Below, piece after piece: positions 1 to 9,029 of a DNA stretch of 64,000 nucleotides. Both the position numbers and the translations under genes were made by a program. Where the stretch lies: NCBI GenBank assembly GCA_905214545.1, contig CAJMMO010000001.1, forward strand, positions 248,001-312,000, in the 5' to 3' direction. The DNA comes from an uncultured bacterium (GTDB taxonomy: Bacteria; Bacillota; Bacilli; Lactobacillales; Lactobacillaceae). Each line of letters opens with the position of its first letter. Position 1 is the stretch's first letter. Under the pieces are notes generated by a model. That model was not told where the DNA came from, did not search any database, and saw only the letters and a list, made by a program, of their open reading frames with translations.

Positions 1-1
1 C

Positions 2-433
2 ATTTTCCTGGCCGGCGGCATCATCTTTGCCGAGGCGGGCTTTGCGCGCGGGCAAGACTACAAGGCCATGGACAACGTGGCGGCCAATAAGACGCCGATC
101 ACGCAGGTTGAAAAGCGCTACCACCTTAGCCGGACCGTCAACTCGGACGCGGCCTACGGCAAAGACAAGAAAGGGCACGGCTACTACCTGATTTACCTGC
201 CGAGTTCCAAGCGCGCCTACCTCTACCCAGCTAGAAAAGGGCGCAGCCAGCAGCAGATTATGAGCAAATTCCACGCCAGCTTCGGCCATAAAAAACAAGA
301 AGAGGCCAATTTGGGCTGGTACAAAGGCCAGGCGGCCTGGGAAGTCAGCTTCGTCAATAAAGACAATTCACGCGGCTACGCCGTCTACACCTTTAAAAAG
401 GGCAAGCGGATTTCTCTAATCAATAATTTATAG
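2..433 (+). CDS. TseB/YpmB-like membrane-anchored protein (5' end outside window)
   Basis: The reading frame is open from base 2, so the start lies outside the window. A hydrophobic stretch (IFLAGGIIFAEAG) precedes the first visible ATG at 68, as expected for a single N-terminal membrane anchor followed by an extracytoplasmic PepSY-like domain. The YLIYLPSSKRAYLY and AAWEVSFVNKDNSRGYAVYTF segments resemble the YpmB/TseB family, in which B. subtilis TseB is linked to PBP2A and cell elongation. The assignment rests mainly on synteny: in B. subtilis ypmB lies just before aspB-asnS-dnaD-nth, and here asnS-dnaD-nth follow directly. aspB is absent between them. Confidence 0.7.
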   Translation: MFLAGGIIFAEAGFARGQDYKAMDNVAANKTPITQVEKRYHLSRTVNSDAAYGKDKKGHGYYLIYLPSSKRAYLYPARKGRSQQQIMSKFHASFGHKKQEEANLGWYKGQAAWEVSFVNKDNSRGYAVYTFKKGKRISLINNL

Positions 434-460
434 CGCCTTTTTTCAGGCAAACTTTTTTTG

Positions 461-466
461 TATAAT
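461..466 (+). promoter_or_regulatory. -10 box (TATAAT) upstream of asnS
   Basis: A perfect TATAAT lies 32 bases before the asnS start. The -35 region is only a T-rich tract, so the promoter is suggested by the -10 box and the intergenic position. Confidence 0.4.
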
Positions 467-497
467 CGATGGGTAGTTTATTTTTAAGGTGGTATTT

Positions 498-1796
498 ATG
501 ACAGAATTAATTGCGATCAAGGATGCTCCCAAGCACGTAGGCGAAGAAGTACGCCTGCACGTTTGGCTGACCGACAAGCGTTCAAGCGGCAAGATCATGT
601 TCTTGCAGCTGCGCGACGGCACTGCTTTTTTCCAGGGCGTCCTGCTTAAGAAAAATGTAAGTCCGGAGGTCTTCGAACAAGCTAAGAGCCTGCACCAAGA
701 AGCCAGCATGTACCTGACCGGTGTGATCCACGAAGACAAGCGGTCGCACTTCGGCTACGAGCTGCAGATTTCCGACATGGAAGTGCTTTGCAACAGCGAA
801 GGCTACCCAATCGGCAACAAGGAACACGGGATCGACTTCCTGCTGGACAACCGGACCTTCTGGCTGCGGTCTAAGCGTCCGTTTGCGATTATGAAGATCA
901 GAAACGAAGCCTTTAAGGCCATCGTTGACTTCTTCGAACAAGAAGGCTTCATCAAGTTTGACGCGCCGATCTTCATGCACTCAGCACCTGAAGGCACGAC
1001 CCAGCTGTTCCACGTCGAATACTTCGACACCGACGCTTACCTGTCACAGTCCGGCCAGCTCTACGCAGAAGTAGGGGCCGAGGCCTTTGGCAAGGTCTTT
1101 ACTTTCGGCCCGACTTTCAGAGCTGAAGAATCAAAGACCCGCCGCCACCTGACCGAGTTCTGGATGATGGAACCGGAAATGGCTTGGATGCACCAAGACG
1201 AGTCCTTGGACCTGCAAGAACGCTTCTTGAGCTTTGTCACTAAGCGTTTGATCGACAACTGCGAATACGAGTTCAAGCTGCTGGGCCGCGACATCGACAA
1301 GCTGCGCCCAACTGCCGAAGGCAACTTCCCACGCATCAGCTACGACGAAGCAGTGAAGATGCTGCAAGACGGCGGCCGCGACTTCAAGTGGGGCGACGAC
1401 TTCGGTTCGCCTGACGAATCATTCATCTCAAACCAGTACGACCGTCCTGTCTTTGTGATGAACTACCCAACTTCGATCAAGCCGTTCTACATGAAGAAGA
1501 ACCCTGACAACCCTAAGGAATACCTGTGTGCCGACGTGCTGGCGCCAGAAGGCTACGGTGAAATCATCGGCGGCTCTGAACGTGAAGCTGACTATGACAC
1601 CTTAAAGCAGCAGATCCTGGACGCAGGCCTGAAACTGGAAGACTACCAATGGTACCTTGACCTGCGCAAGTTCGGCTCAGTTCCTCACTCAGGCTTCGGC
1701 ATCGGCTTTGAACGCTACTTAGGTTGGGTTTGCCAACTGGACCACATCCGCGAGGCAATTCCGTTCCCAAGAATGATGAACCGCTTGAAGCCTTAA
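498..1796 (+). CDS. asnS: Asparaginyl-tRNA synthetase
   Basis: Class II aminoacyl-tRNA synthetase that charges tRNA-Asn with asparagine in the cytoplasm. The ATG at 498 is preferred to the in-frame GTG at 489 because AAGGTGG (486-492) is placed correctly for it. The 432-aa product starts with an OB-fold anticodon-binding domain ([28 protein letters not shown]). The class II core follows, with motif 2 ([20 protein letters not shown]) and motif 3 near the C-terminus ([16 protein letters not shown]). Length is normal. It is followed by its own hairpin terminator and then dnaD. Confidence 0.95.
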   Translation: MTELIAIKDAPKHVGEEVRLHVWLTDKRSSGKIMFLQLRDGTAFFQGVLLKKNVSPEVFEQAKSLHQEASMYLTGVIHEDKRSHFGYELQISDMEVLCNSEGYPIGNKEHGIDFLLDNRTFWLRSKRPFAIMKIRNEAFKAIVDFFEQEGFIKFDAPIFMHSAPEGTTQLFHVEYFDTDAYLSQSGQLYAEVGAEAFGKVFTFGPTFRAEESKTRRHLTEFWMMEPEMAWMHQDESLDLQERFLSFVTKRLIDNCEYEFKLLGRDIDKLRPTAEGNFPRISYDEAVKMLQDGGRDFKWGDDFGSPDESFISNQYDRPVFVMNYPTSIKPFYMKKNPDNPKEYLCADVLAPEGYGEIIGGSEREADYDTLKQQILDAGLKLEDYQWYLDLRKFGSVPHSGFGIGFERYLGWVCQLDHIREAIPFPRMMNRLKP

Positions 1797-1817
1797 TCAT
1801 CTGACAATAATTTTTTT

Positions 1818-1851
1818 AAGTTGAATCGACACGTTCGGTTCAACTTTTTAT
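1818..1851 (+). terminator. Rho-independent terminator after asnS
   Basis: A 12-bp stem (AAGTTGAATCGA pairing with TCGGTTCAACTT, one G-U pair) with a 5-base loop is followed by a T-run. It separates asnS from dnaD. Confidence 0.75.
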
Positions 1852-1873
1852 TTGCAAAAAAGGAAAAAGTACG

Positions 1874-2512
1874 ATGGCTTCTTTTGAACAATACCGGCAG
1901 CTGGGCTTTACCACGCTGTCTAACGCGCTGTTAGCTTTTTATTCAAAAATCGGCCTGCGCGACGAACAATTGCTGATCGTGCTGCAGCTGGAGGCCTTCA
2001 ACCAGCGCGGCGACGATTTCCCCGACCCTAAAAAGATCGCGGCCAACACCAGCTTTTCGCAGACCACCGTCGGCAGCATCCTGCAGGGCATGATCGACGC
2101 CAACTTTTTAGAGCTGCTGCAAGACCGCGACAGCGACGGCCGCATCAGCAACAGCTACAGCCTGGCGCCGCTTTATGAAAAACTGGACAGTTACCTGGCC
2201 GACCACCTGCCGCAAAAAGACCGCAAGGCTGCCCAGCAGATTCTGGCCAACGACCTGGTCAGCGACTTGGTGCGCAAGTTTGAGCTGGAATTCGGCCGGC
2301 TGCTCAGCCCCATTGAACGCGAGCAGGTGGCTGACTGGGTGAACTTGGACCACTACGACCCGCAGGTCGTCGAACTGGCCCTGCGGCAGAGCGTGTTTGC
2401 GCAAGTCTATAACTTTAAATACATCGACCGGATCCTGCTCAACTGGCAGCGGCTGCACCTGCAGACGGTCCAGCAGGTCCAAGACTACTTAGGCCAGCAG
2501 AAGAATTTCTAA
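1874..2512 (+). CDS. dnaD: Replication initiation protein DnaD
   Basis: Primosomal protein that, with DnaB and DnaI, helps load the replicative helicase at oriC and at restart sites. The 212-aa product has the family layout: an N-terminal winged-helix region with IAANTSFSQTTVGSILQGMIDANFLELL as the HTH-like segment, and a C-terminal DnaB/DnaD domain (about residues 120-205) with FGRLLSPIEREQVADWV and the terminal FKYIDRILLNW signature. It is followed by nth, whose ribosome site AAGGAGG overlaps the dnaD stop; this is the same order as in B. subtilis. Confidence 0.93.
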   Translation: MASFEQYRQLGFTTLSNALLAFYSKIGLRDEQLLIVLQLEAFNQRGDDFPDPKKIAANTSFSQTTVGSILQGMIDANFLELLQDRDSDGRISNSYSLAPLYEKLDSYLADHLPQKDRKAAQQILANDLVSDLVRKFELEFGRLLSPIEREQVADWVNLDHYDPQVVELALRQSVFAQVYNFKYIDRILLNWQRLHLQTVQQVQDYLGQQKNF

Positions 2513-2522
2513 GGAGGCTTTA

Positions 2523-3158
2523 ATGTTGTCTGAAGAATTGCTGACGGATGAAGAGGCATGGGCGGTCTTGCAAAAGATCAACACCTTTTTTCCAAATGTA
2601 AAAAGCCCGCTGCACTGGGACAGCCTGTTTCACTTGCTGTGTGCGGTTTTGCTGAGCGCGCAGACGACCGACAAGCGGGTTAACGAAGTCATGGTCAAGT
2701 TCGGCCAAGACTTTCCCGACGCCAAAACACTGGCTGCGGCCTCCATTCCTGAAATTGAAGCAGACATCCGCTCGCTGGGGCTTTACCACAACAAGGCCAA
2801 GCACCTGCAGGCCTTGGCGCAAAAGCTGCTGGCGGACTACGACGGGCAGGTGCCCAAGGATAAAAAGGCTTTGATGTCGCTGCCCGGCGTGGGCGAAAAG
2901 ACAGCCAACGTCGTCTTAGCCGAGGGCTTTGGCGTGCCGGCCATCGCGGTCGACACCCACGTGGCGCGGATTGCCAAGAAGTTTAAGATCGTGCCGGCCA
3001 AGGCCAGTCCGCACCAGGTAGAAAAGCGCCTGGAGCAGATCGTGCCCAAGGACTTATGGATCCAGACCCACCGCGCCATGATCCTGTTTGGCCGGCAGAT
3101 TATGCCGGCCCGGGCCAAGGATCCCAACCCTTACCACTACCTCAATCAAAGAAAATGA
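2523..3158 (+). CDS. nth: Endonuclease III, lacking the [4Fe-4S] cysteines
   Basis: Bifunctional DNA glycosylase/AP lyase for oxidised pyrimidines (base excision repair). The helix-hairpin-helix LPGVGEKTANVVLAEGFGVPA carries the catalytic Lys126, and VDTHV carries the catalytic Asp144, so the active site is complete. In the usual family the C-terminus holds four cysteines (Cx6Cx2Cx5C) that bind an iron-sulfur cluster. Here the protein ends FGRQIMPARAKDPNPYHYL plus five residues with no cysteine, so no cluster can form. The ATG at 2523 has AAGGAGG just upstream. Translation is probably coupled to dnaD. Confidence 0.93.
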   Translation: MLSEELLTDEEAWAVLQKINTFFPNVKSPLHWDSLFHLLCAVLLSAQTTDKRVNEVMVKFGQDFPDAKTLAAASIPEIEADIRSLGLYHNKAKHLQALAQKLLADYDGQVPKDKKALMSLPGVGEKTANVVLAEGFGVPAIAVDTHVARIAKKFKIVPAKASPHQVEKRLEQIVPKDLWIQTHRAMILFGRQIMPARAKDPNPYHYLNQRK

Positions 3159-3262
3159 AATAAAAATTAAAATTTCTCTTGCCTTTTTTAATTTTGTGTT
3201 TAGAATAGTCTCTATAGTTAATATTAAAACTTTATTAGAAACAAAATTAGAAGGTGAGCAAC

Positions 3263-4885
3263 ATGAATAAATTTGGCAAATTAGCTGGCACCGCCGGCTT
3301 GGCAGTTGCCTGTGCACTTGCACTTAGTGCTTGTGGTAATAACAATGGAGGAAATAAAAAGGCCATTAGTTGGATGGACCCTTCGGAGTTAGTTACGATG
3401 GACCCCTCAAAATTTACCGACCAGTACAGTGCTGAGGAACTGAACAACTCCATGGAAGGTCTGGTTCGGCTGGGCAAAGACAACAAGGTCGAGCCTGGGA
3501 TTGCCACCAGCTGGCACCAAAGCAAGGACGGCAAGAAATGGACGTTCAACTTGCGCAAGAATGCCAGATGGGCCAATGGCGACAAAGTCACGGCCAAAGA
3601 CTTCGTGTACGCATGGCGACGAACTGTTAACCCGAAGACGGGTTCTGAGTATGCTTACCTGTTTAGCGGCGTGAAGAATGCAGATGCTGCCAACCAGGGC
3701 AAAGCTCCAGTCAAGAGCTTAGGGGTCAAGGCCGACGGCGACTACAAGCTGGTCGTCAACCTGGAACACCGGATCCCTTACTTTAAGCTTTTGATGGGCT
3801 TCCCATTATTCTTCCCGCAGAACCAAAAGTTCGTAGAAAAGGCTGGCAGCAAGTTTGGTTCATCATCCAAATACGCTTTAGCTAACGGCCCTTACGTTCA
3901 AAAGGGCTGGACCGGTACCAACTTAAGCTGGCGCCTGGTCAAGAACAATCGTTACTGGGATAAGAAGAAAGTTAAGCTGGATCAAATCAACTTCTCAGTT
4001 CAAAAGTCACCGTCTACTTCTTACAACCTGTACCAGTCAAACAAGCTTGACGCTACTTTGTTGGACATCAACGAGTCTAGAAACGAGCAGGGCAAGAGCG
4101 GCTGGACGGTTAGAAGATCAGACAGTACCAACTACTTGCAATACAACATCGCTAAGGACAAGAACCTGGCCAACAAGAACTTCCGCCTGGCTCTGTCCCA
4201 ATCCATCAACAAGAAACAGCTGGCTAAGACCGTTGGTGTAGCCAACCAGCCAGCAACCAGCTTCACGGCTGACGCTACCGTCAAGGTTGACGGCAAGGGC
4301 TTCAGCTCACTGGTTAAAAACGCTCAAACGACCGAGGCCCAAACCTTTAACAAGGCCAAGGCCCAAGCATCTTTGAAGAAGGCTCAGCAAGAATTGGGCA
4401 AGAAGCAGTTCACGATCAACCTGCTCGCCGACGATACCGACGACGCCAAGAACGCTTCCTCATTCCTGCAAAGTCAATGGGAAACCAACTTGAAGGGCGT
4501 CAAGGTTAACGTTCAAAACGTTCCGTTCAAGAACCGCCTGTCCAGAGTTTCAGCCGGCAACTTCGACGTTGTTCTGACTGGCTGGACCGCCGACTTCTCA
4601 GACCCGATTTCCTTCTTGAACTTGATGCAAAAAGGCAACAGCCAAAACTACGGCAAGTGGTCCAACGCCCGTTACGACGCTTTGATCAACGCATCTAACG
4701 TCAACGGCAACCCGACCAGCCGTCTGAAGCAGCTGGCGCAGGCCGACGCTACTCTTGTCGCCGACCAAGGTGTGACGCCGCTGTACTTCAGAAACCAAGC
4801 ATGGCTGGTAAGACCAAACGTCAAGAACGTCATCTACAATGGCGCCGGCGCACCTCTGAACTTTAAGGAGGCCTACGTCAAATAG
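3263..4885 (+). CDS. Oligopeptide ABC transporter substrate-binding lipoprotein (OppA family)
   Basis: Extracellular lipoprotein that captures peptides for an Opp-type ABC importer. The 540-aa product has a lipoprotein signal peptide ending in the lipobox LSAC, and an SBP_bac_5 domain starting at SWMDPSELVTMDPSKF with YNIAKDKNLANKNFRLALS in the middle. The ATG at 3263 is chosen over the GTG at 3254 because AAGGTGAGC is then the ribosome site. No permease or ATPase genes are adjacent, so this is an orphan receptor presumably serving a transporter encoded elsewhere. The substrate is not readable from the sequence. Confidence 0.9.
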   Translation: MNKFGKLAGTAGLAVACALALSACGNNNGGNKKAISWMDPSELVTMDPSKFTDQYSAEELNNSMEGLVRLGKDNKVEPGIATSWHQSKDGKKWTFNLRKNARWANGDKVTAKDFVYAWRRTVNPKTGSEYAYLFSGVKNADAANQGKAPVKSLGVKADGDYKLVVNLEHRIPYFKLLMGFPLFFPQNQKFVEKAGSKFGSSSKYALANGPYVQKGWTGTNLSWRLVKNNRYWDKKKVKLDQINFSVQKSPSTSYNLYQSNKLDATLLDINESRNEQGKSGWTVRRSDSTNYLQYNIAKDKNLANKNFRLALSQSINKKQLAKTVGVANQPATSFTADATVKVDGKGFSSLVKNAQTTEAQTFNKAKAQASLKKAQQELGKKQFTINLLADDTDDAKNASSFLQSQWETNLKGVKVNVQNVPFKNRLSRVSAGNFDVVLTGWTADFSDPISFLNLMQKGNSQNYGKWSNARYDALINASNVNGNPTSRLKQLAQADATLVADQGVTPLYFRNQAWLVRPNVKNVIYNGAGAPLNFKEAYVK

Positions 4886-4946
4886 TAAATAATACCAATT
4901 TTGTACCATAATCTCTCTCCAAAAAAATGAATCTTTAACGAACACG

Positions 4947-4980
4947 AAAAAAAGCCTGTCCCGAAAGGGACAGGCTTTTT
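4947..4980. terminator. Bidirectional terminator between oppA and pbp1A
   Basis: A perfect hairpin AAAAAGCCTGTCCC-GAAA-GGGACAGGCTTTTT lies between the converging stop codons, with A and T runs on both sides. It can end transcription from either strand. Confidence 0.9.
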
Positions 4981-4988
4981 CTTTGTGC

Positions 4989-7292
4989 TTAATGGCCGCC
5001 GGCCGGACTCTTGTTAGTACCGCTGCTGCTGCTATTGCTGCCGCTGCTTGGCGTCGATGGGGAAGTAGCAGGCTGTGACGGCTGGGCCGTGTTTGAATTA
5101 GAACTGTTATTCTGGTTGCTGTTGTTAGTCTCAGAAGAACTATTGCTGTTCGAATTGCTGCCTTCGTCGCGGCTGTTGTCGCTGGACTGGTTGGTCGAAC
5201 CATCGCCGTCGCTGGTGTCATCCGTATTATTTTCAAAGATGACATCGGTGCTGCTGTCTGAATCGCTGTCAGAGTCGTTTTCAGAATAGTGGCGGTGCGT
5301 CTTGGCCTTGCTGTGGCGGTGCGCCGTCTTGCTGTAGTAGAGCTGGCTGCCGCGGCGGACGACGTGGCTTGGCATTTGCCAGTCGCGGTCGCGCTTATCT
5401 TTCATCAGGTAGTTCATCATGTGCTTGTACAGCAGCTGGGCCGATTGCTCGCCTTGGCCGGAAATCGTGCCGTCTTTCAGGTTGTCGTAGCCGGTCCAAA
5501 TGCCGATGGTGTAGGCCCGGGTGTAGCCGACAAACCAAGAATCCTTTGGCGTTGAGATGTAGCTTGGGTGGTCTATCAAGTCGCTATCGGAATACTTGAC
5601 CGTCCCCGTCTTGCCGGCTTCGTAGTAGCCGGTCTTAGCTGCCGTACCGGAGCCGCGGGTCAGCACGCCTTTTAACATGTCGGTGATCATATAGGCGGTG
5701 GCGCTGGACATCACGCGCTTGCCGGTCGAGTCGTAGTTTCTGACCAGGCCGTCCGGCGTTTCGATCTTCGAGACAAACTGCGGCTTGTGGTAGATGCCCT
5801 TATTTGAAAAGGCACTGTAGGCGCCGGCCAGCTGGAGGCTCGAAGCGTTGGCGCCGATGGCCACGGATAAGCCGGCGTCGGAACCAATGCTGATGCCCAT
5901 CGGTCTGACGAAGAGCTTGGCCCGGTTCAAGCCGACCTTGGCCAGGGTCTTAACGGCAGGCACGTTTCTGGATTGCTCCAGCGCGGTCCGCATCGTGATC
6001 GGCCCCATGTAGGTGTTGTCCCAGTCGTGCAGCTGGATGTCGGTGCCAGGGTAGACGTAGCTTGAGTCGTCCAGGATGTGGCCAGTGGACCACTTGAAGT
6101 ACTGGATGGCCGGCGCGTAGTCTAAAACAGGCTTGATGCTGGACCCGGTGGACCGGCCCGTTTGGACCGCCCGGTCTAAGCCCAGCTGGACTGCCGGCAG
6201 CTTGCGGCCGCCGATGATGGCCACCACGTGGCCGTTAGTCGGGTCTACAATCGTGGCCCCCAGCTGCATCTTGTTGTTGGTAAAAGGCACTTGGCCGTCG
6301 TTAGCCAGTTCGTAGAGCTTATTTTGAGCCTTTTGATCGATGTTGACCGTGATCTTCAAGTTGTCGCGGTAAGGGTCAAAGCCTTTAGCCTTAACCTCGT
6401 TAATCGTTTCCTTAATATATGGGTCGTCGATCTTGCGGGTCTCAGAGTCGGTATTGTTCTTGCGCGGCTGCAAGCCTTGTTGAATCGGTTCGTTGCGGGC
6501 GGCGTTGTATTGGGCCTTGCTGATCTTGTCGTTTTTATACATCGAGTACAAGACGATGTCGCGGCGGTACTTGGCCTTTTCTGGGAACAGATAAGGGTCG
6601 TAGCTGACCGGCGCGTTCGGCATCCCCGCCAGCAGGGCGGTTTGGGCGAGGTCGAGCTTCTTTAACGGCTTGCCGTAGTAGAAGTTGGCCGCCGTCCCCA
6701 TGCCGTAGTTGCCGTAGTTCATGTAGACCTTGTTGATGTAGAACTCCAAGATCTCTTTTTTCGAATAGCTGCGCTCAACCTTCATCGCCAGCCAGGCTTC
6801 TTGGGCCTTGCGCCGCAAAGTTTTTTGCGAGTTCGAAGTTGAAAAGACCGACAGCTTGACCAGCTGCTGGGTGATCGTCGAACCGCCGGCGACCGTGCTC
6901 TGGCTGCGGGCGTTCAACAGGACCGAGCCGACAATTCTGATCGGGTCCAGCCCGAAGCCTTCGTCATAAAAGCGCTTGTCTTCGACGGAGACCACCGCGT
7001 CTTTTAATTGCTGCGGGATCTGGGCGTCGTCAGCGTAGATTCTTTTTTCAGACCCCAGCGACAGCAAGAACTTGCCGTCGTTAGTGTAGAGGCTGGACGT
7101 GCCGCCGCTTTGCAGCTGGTCGCGCGAGATGCTCGGCGCGTCTTTTGCATAGTAGGCGAACAGGCCGACGCCGGAAACCACGACCACTAGGGCGATGACA
7201 AACAGCCATTTGATGGTCTGCCAAACGATGGTGCCGACGCCGGTTTTCTTATTCAGTTCAACACGTGATTCGTTTTCTCTTTTTTCAGTCAT
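4989..7292 (-). CDS. Class A penicillin-binding protein (PBP1A type)
   Basis: Bifunctional peptidoglycan synthase at the outer face of the membrane. Reading from the N-terminus: a cytoplasmic tail, one membrane segment (about 23-47), then a glycosyltransferase 51 domain with SVEDKRFYDEGFG (Glu104) and GGSTITQQLVK. The transpeptidase domain has SSIK (Ser384), SRN (441-443) and KTGT (561-564). The last ~100 residues are a disordered tail rich in Ser, Asn, Asp and Gly, typical of Gram-positive PBP1 but of unknown role. It overlaps recU by 8 bases, matching the recU-ponA operon of Bacillus. Confidence 0.93.
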   Translation of the reverse strand: MTEKRENESRVELNKKTGVGTIVWQTIKWLFVIALVVVVSGVGLFAYYAKDAPSISRDQLQSGGTSSLYTNDGKFLLSLGSEKRIYADDAQIPQQLKDAVVSVEDKRFYDEGFGLDPIRIVGSVLLNARSQSTVAGGSTITQQLVKLSVFSTSNSQKTLRRKAQEAWLAMKVERSYSKKEILEFYINKVYMNYGNYGMGTAANFYYGKPLKKLDLAQTALLAGMPNAPVSYDPYLFPEKAKYRRDIVLYSMYKNDKISKAQYNAARNEPIQQGLQPRKNNTDSETRKIDDPYIKETINEVKAKGFDPYRDNLKITVNIDQKAQNKLYELANDGQVPFTNNKMQLGATIVDPTNGHVVAIIGGRKLPAVQLGLDRAVQTGRSTGSSIKPVLDYAPAIQYFKWSTGHILDDSSYVYPGTDIQLHDWDNTYMGPITMRTALEQSRNVPAVKTLAKVGLNRAKLFVRPMGISIGSDAGLSVAIGANASSLQLAGAYSAFSNKGIYHKPQFVSKIETPDGLVRNYDSTGKRVMSSATAYMITDMLKGVLTRGSGTAAKTGYYEAGKTGTVKYSDSDLIDHPSYISTPKDSWFVGYTRAYTIGIWTGYDNLKDGTISGQGEQSAQLLYKHMMNYLMKDKRDRDWQMPSHVVRRGSQLYYSKTAHRHSKAKTHRHYSENDSDSDSDSSTDVIFENNTDDTSDGDGSTNQSSDNSRDEGSNSNSNSSSETNNSNQNNSSNSNTAQPSQPATSPSTPSSGSNSSSSGTNKSPAGGH

Positions 7293-7923
7293 GAAGCTTT
7301 TCCTTCTGCTTGATCAATTGGACGACGGCCGGCAAATACGGCAGGGGCGGGCGGTAGCCGCTCTTAATTTCAATGGAGCTGTCTGCGATCGACTGCAACG
7401 TCATCGAAGAGCGCGCGTCGCTGCGCCAGGCCTTGATGACCACGCTGGCGGGCACGATAAAGTAGCGCTGCAGGGTCACAAACTTGATCACCGTAAAGCA
7501 GATGCCGCCTTGCTTTAAGCAGGCAGCGAGGTGCTCGATCTGGTGTTCATGGAAGTTTTTCAGCGGGAAGCTGCGCTTGTTGCGCGTTTCCTTGGCCTCA
7601 AAGTCTAGGTAGTAGCCCTGGTAGACGCCGTTGTAGTCAGTCGTCGAGGCCTGCCGGAAGTAGGCTTCGCGGATCACCGCCCGTGAGCGGGCCGGGTAGT
7701 CCACCTTGACGATCTGCACGGGCGTCGGCTTTTTGTGGACTACGGCCAGGCCTTGGCTCAGGTAGAACTTGTTGGTCTCGTTCAGTTCCTGTTCCAAGGT
7801 CATCCCGCGGTCAGAGAAGCTGACCGAGTGCTTGTGGCCGGTTAACTGGCGCAGTTTTTTGCGCTCTTGGCTGTTTTTGATGTTTAAGTTTAGCGGCTGC
7901 ACGCCGGCTGGGTATTTGACCAT
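7285..7923 (-). CDS. recU: Holliday junction resolvase RecU
   Basis: Cleaves four-way DNA junctions during recombinational repair and chromosome segregation. The 212-aa product begins MVKYPAGVQ and contains family segments FSDRGMTLEQELNETNKFY, YRGYYL-type GVYQGYYLDFEAKET (nuclease core with the acidic/Lys pair) and NFHEHQIEHL. The ATG at 7923 is preceded by AGGAG; a longer in-frame extension upstream lacks family similarity and would overlap the divergent ypsA. The pbp1A start lies inside its 3' end, so the two are co-translated. Confidence 0.93.
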   Translation of the reverse strand: MVKYPAGVQPLNLNIKNSQERKKLRQLTGHKHSVSFSDRGMTLEQELNETNKFYLSQGLAVVHKKPTPVQIVKVDYPARSRAVIREAYFRQASTTDYNGVYQGYYLDFEAKETRNKRSFPLKNFHEHQIEHLAACLKQGGICFTVIKFVTLQRYFIVPASVVIKAWRSDARSSMTLQSIADSSIEIKSGYRPPLPYLPAVVQLIKQKEKLHD

Positions 7924-7983
7924 TGTCGTCACTCCTGCTAGCATTATAGCAAATCGGCCGCTGATTGATAGGAGATGAGGGGT

Positions 7984-8544
7984 TTGCAAAGGCTTTGGGT
8001 CACCGGCTACCGCAGTTATGAGATTAATGCTTTTGGCGACAAAGACCCCAAGATTGCCGTGGTCAAGTTTGCCTTGCAAAATGCCTTCCAGCGCTACTTG
8101 GACGACGTCCAGCTGGACTGGGTCCTCACGGGCGCCAATTTAGGCGTCGAGCAGTGGGCCGCCCAGACGGCTATTAAAATGGAAGAAATCAGGACCGCGG
8201 TCATGGTGCCGTACGCTGATTTTGCTGCGCACTGGAATGAGGCCCATCAGGAGCAGTTTGCCAACCTGACCCAGCAGGCCGACTTTTTTGCGGCCACTTC
8301 CAACGAGCCCTACGCCGGGCCCTGGCAATTCCACAACTATGAAAAATTTATGCTGGCGCACACCGACCGGGCGCTGTTAATCTACGACCCCGAACACGAG
8401 GGCAAGAGCAAGTACGAATACGAGCTCATCAAGCAAAAAAATGAGCGCGGCAACTACCCCATGGAGCTCATCGATTTTTACGACCTGCAGGAGCAGGCAG
8501 AAGAATACCAAGAACTGCAGCGGCAGCAACACGACGACGTATAG
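7984..8544 (+). CDS. YpsA-like SLOG-superfamily protein (DUF1273)
   Basis: The cytoplasmic protein begins LQRLWVTGYRSYEIN and has a Rossmann-like core (WVLTGANLGVEQWAAQTA) typical of the YpsA branch of the SLOG nucleotide-binding superfamily. I prefer the TTG at 7984 as start, because GGAG (7971-7974) is 9 bases upstream of it but directly abuts the in-frame ATG at 7975, and the family normally begins at this strand. YpsA affects cell division in Bacillus and Staphylococcus. As in those genera it sits next to gpsB and opposite recU. The biochemical activity is not established. Confidence 0.85.
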   Translation: MQRLWVTGYRSYEINAFGDKDPKIAVVKFALQNAFQRYLDDVQLDWVLTGANLGVEQWAAQTAIKMEEIRTAVMVPYADFAAHWNEAHQEQFANLTQQADFFAATSNEPYAGPWQFHNYEKFMLAHTDRALLIYDPEHEGKSKYEYELIKQKNERGNYPMELIDFYDLQEQAEEYQELQRQQHDDV

Positions 8545-8600
8545 TTTTGCCCGTTGCTCTTTTTTTGGTAGAATAAGGCGCAAAGCAAAGGAGAAAGACG

Positions 8601-8996
8601 ATGGCAGAGACAAATCAAGTAAAATTAACCGCAGACGAAATTTTAAAAAAGCGGTTCCGCAAGAGCATGAAGGGCTATGACCAAGAAGAAGTAGACAGCT
8701 TCTTGGACCAAGTCATTTCTGACTACCAGGCTTACGACAGCATCATCGACAGCCTGCAAGACCAGATCGAACAGCTGCAGAGCTCTTTAAAGGAAGACTA
8801 CGAAAAACACGACGAGGTCAAGACTTACTCGCCGCAGCATGAACAACAAGTCGTAGCCCCGGAACAATCCTTGGACGGCGGCAGCCCGGAGACCACCAAC
8901 ATGGCTATTTTGCAACGCCTGTCATCCTTAGAGAGCAAGGTCTTCAACCTGGAGCAGAAGATCGACAGCCAAAACAGAACTTACTCTGCCAACTAG
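8601..8996 (+). CDS. gpsB: Cell-cycle protein GpsB
   Basis: Small DivIVA-like coiled-coil adaptor that shuttles PBP1 between side wall and septum. The N-terminal membrane-binding/DivIVA segment is clear (LTADEILKKRFRKSMKGYDQEEVDSFLDQVI), followed by a coiled coil (about 45-75), a variable linker, and a short C-terminal helical hexamerisation segment (MAILQRLSSLESKVFNLEQKI). The ATG has GGAGAAAG upstream. Its place between ypsA and rnpB is the conserved Firmicute arrangement. Confidence 0.93.
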   Translation: MAETNQVKLTADEILKKRFRKSMKGYDQEEVDSFLDQVISDYQAYDSIIDSLQDQIEQLQSSLKEDYEKHDEVKTYSPQHEQQVVAPEQSLDGGSPETTNMAILQRLSSLESKVFNLEQKIDSQNRTYSAN

Positions 8997-9016
8997 CACG
9001 GCGGCGCGAGCTTTGT

Positions 9017-9022
9017 TATAAT
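9017..9022 (+). promoter_or_regulatory. -10 box of rnpB promoter
   Basis: TATAAT lies about a dozen bases before the predicted 5' end of the RNase P RNA. No good -35 box was recognised. Confidence 0.55.
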
Positions 9023-9029
9023 AATCGTA

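Noticed and set aside
5011..5289. Leu/Val-rich frame on the + strand resembling a membrane protein
   Set aside because: It is antisense to the Ser/Asn-rich tail of PBP1A, with no ribosome site.
7924..8079. N-terminal extension of recU
   Set aside because: Overlaps the divergent ypsA gene and lacks family similarity; the ATG at 7923 has a good ribosome site.
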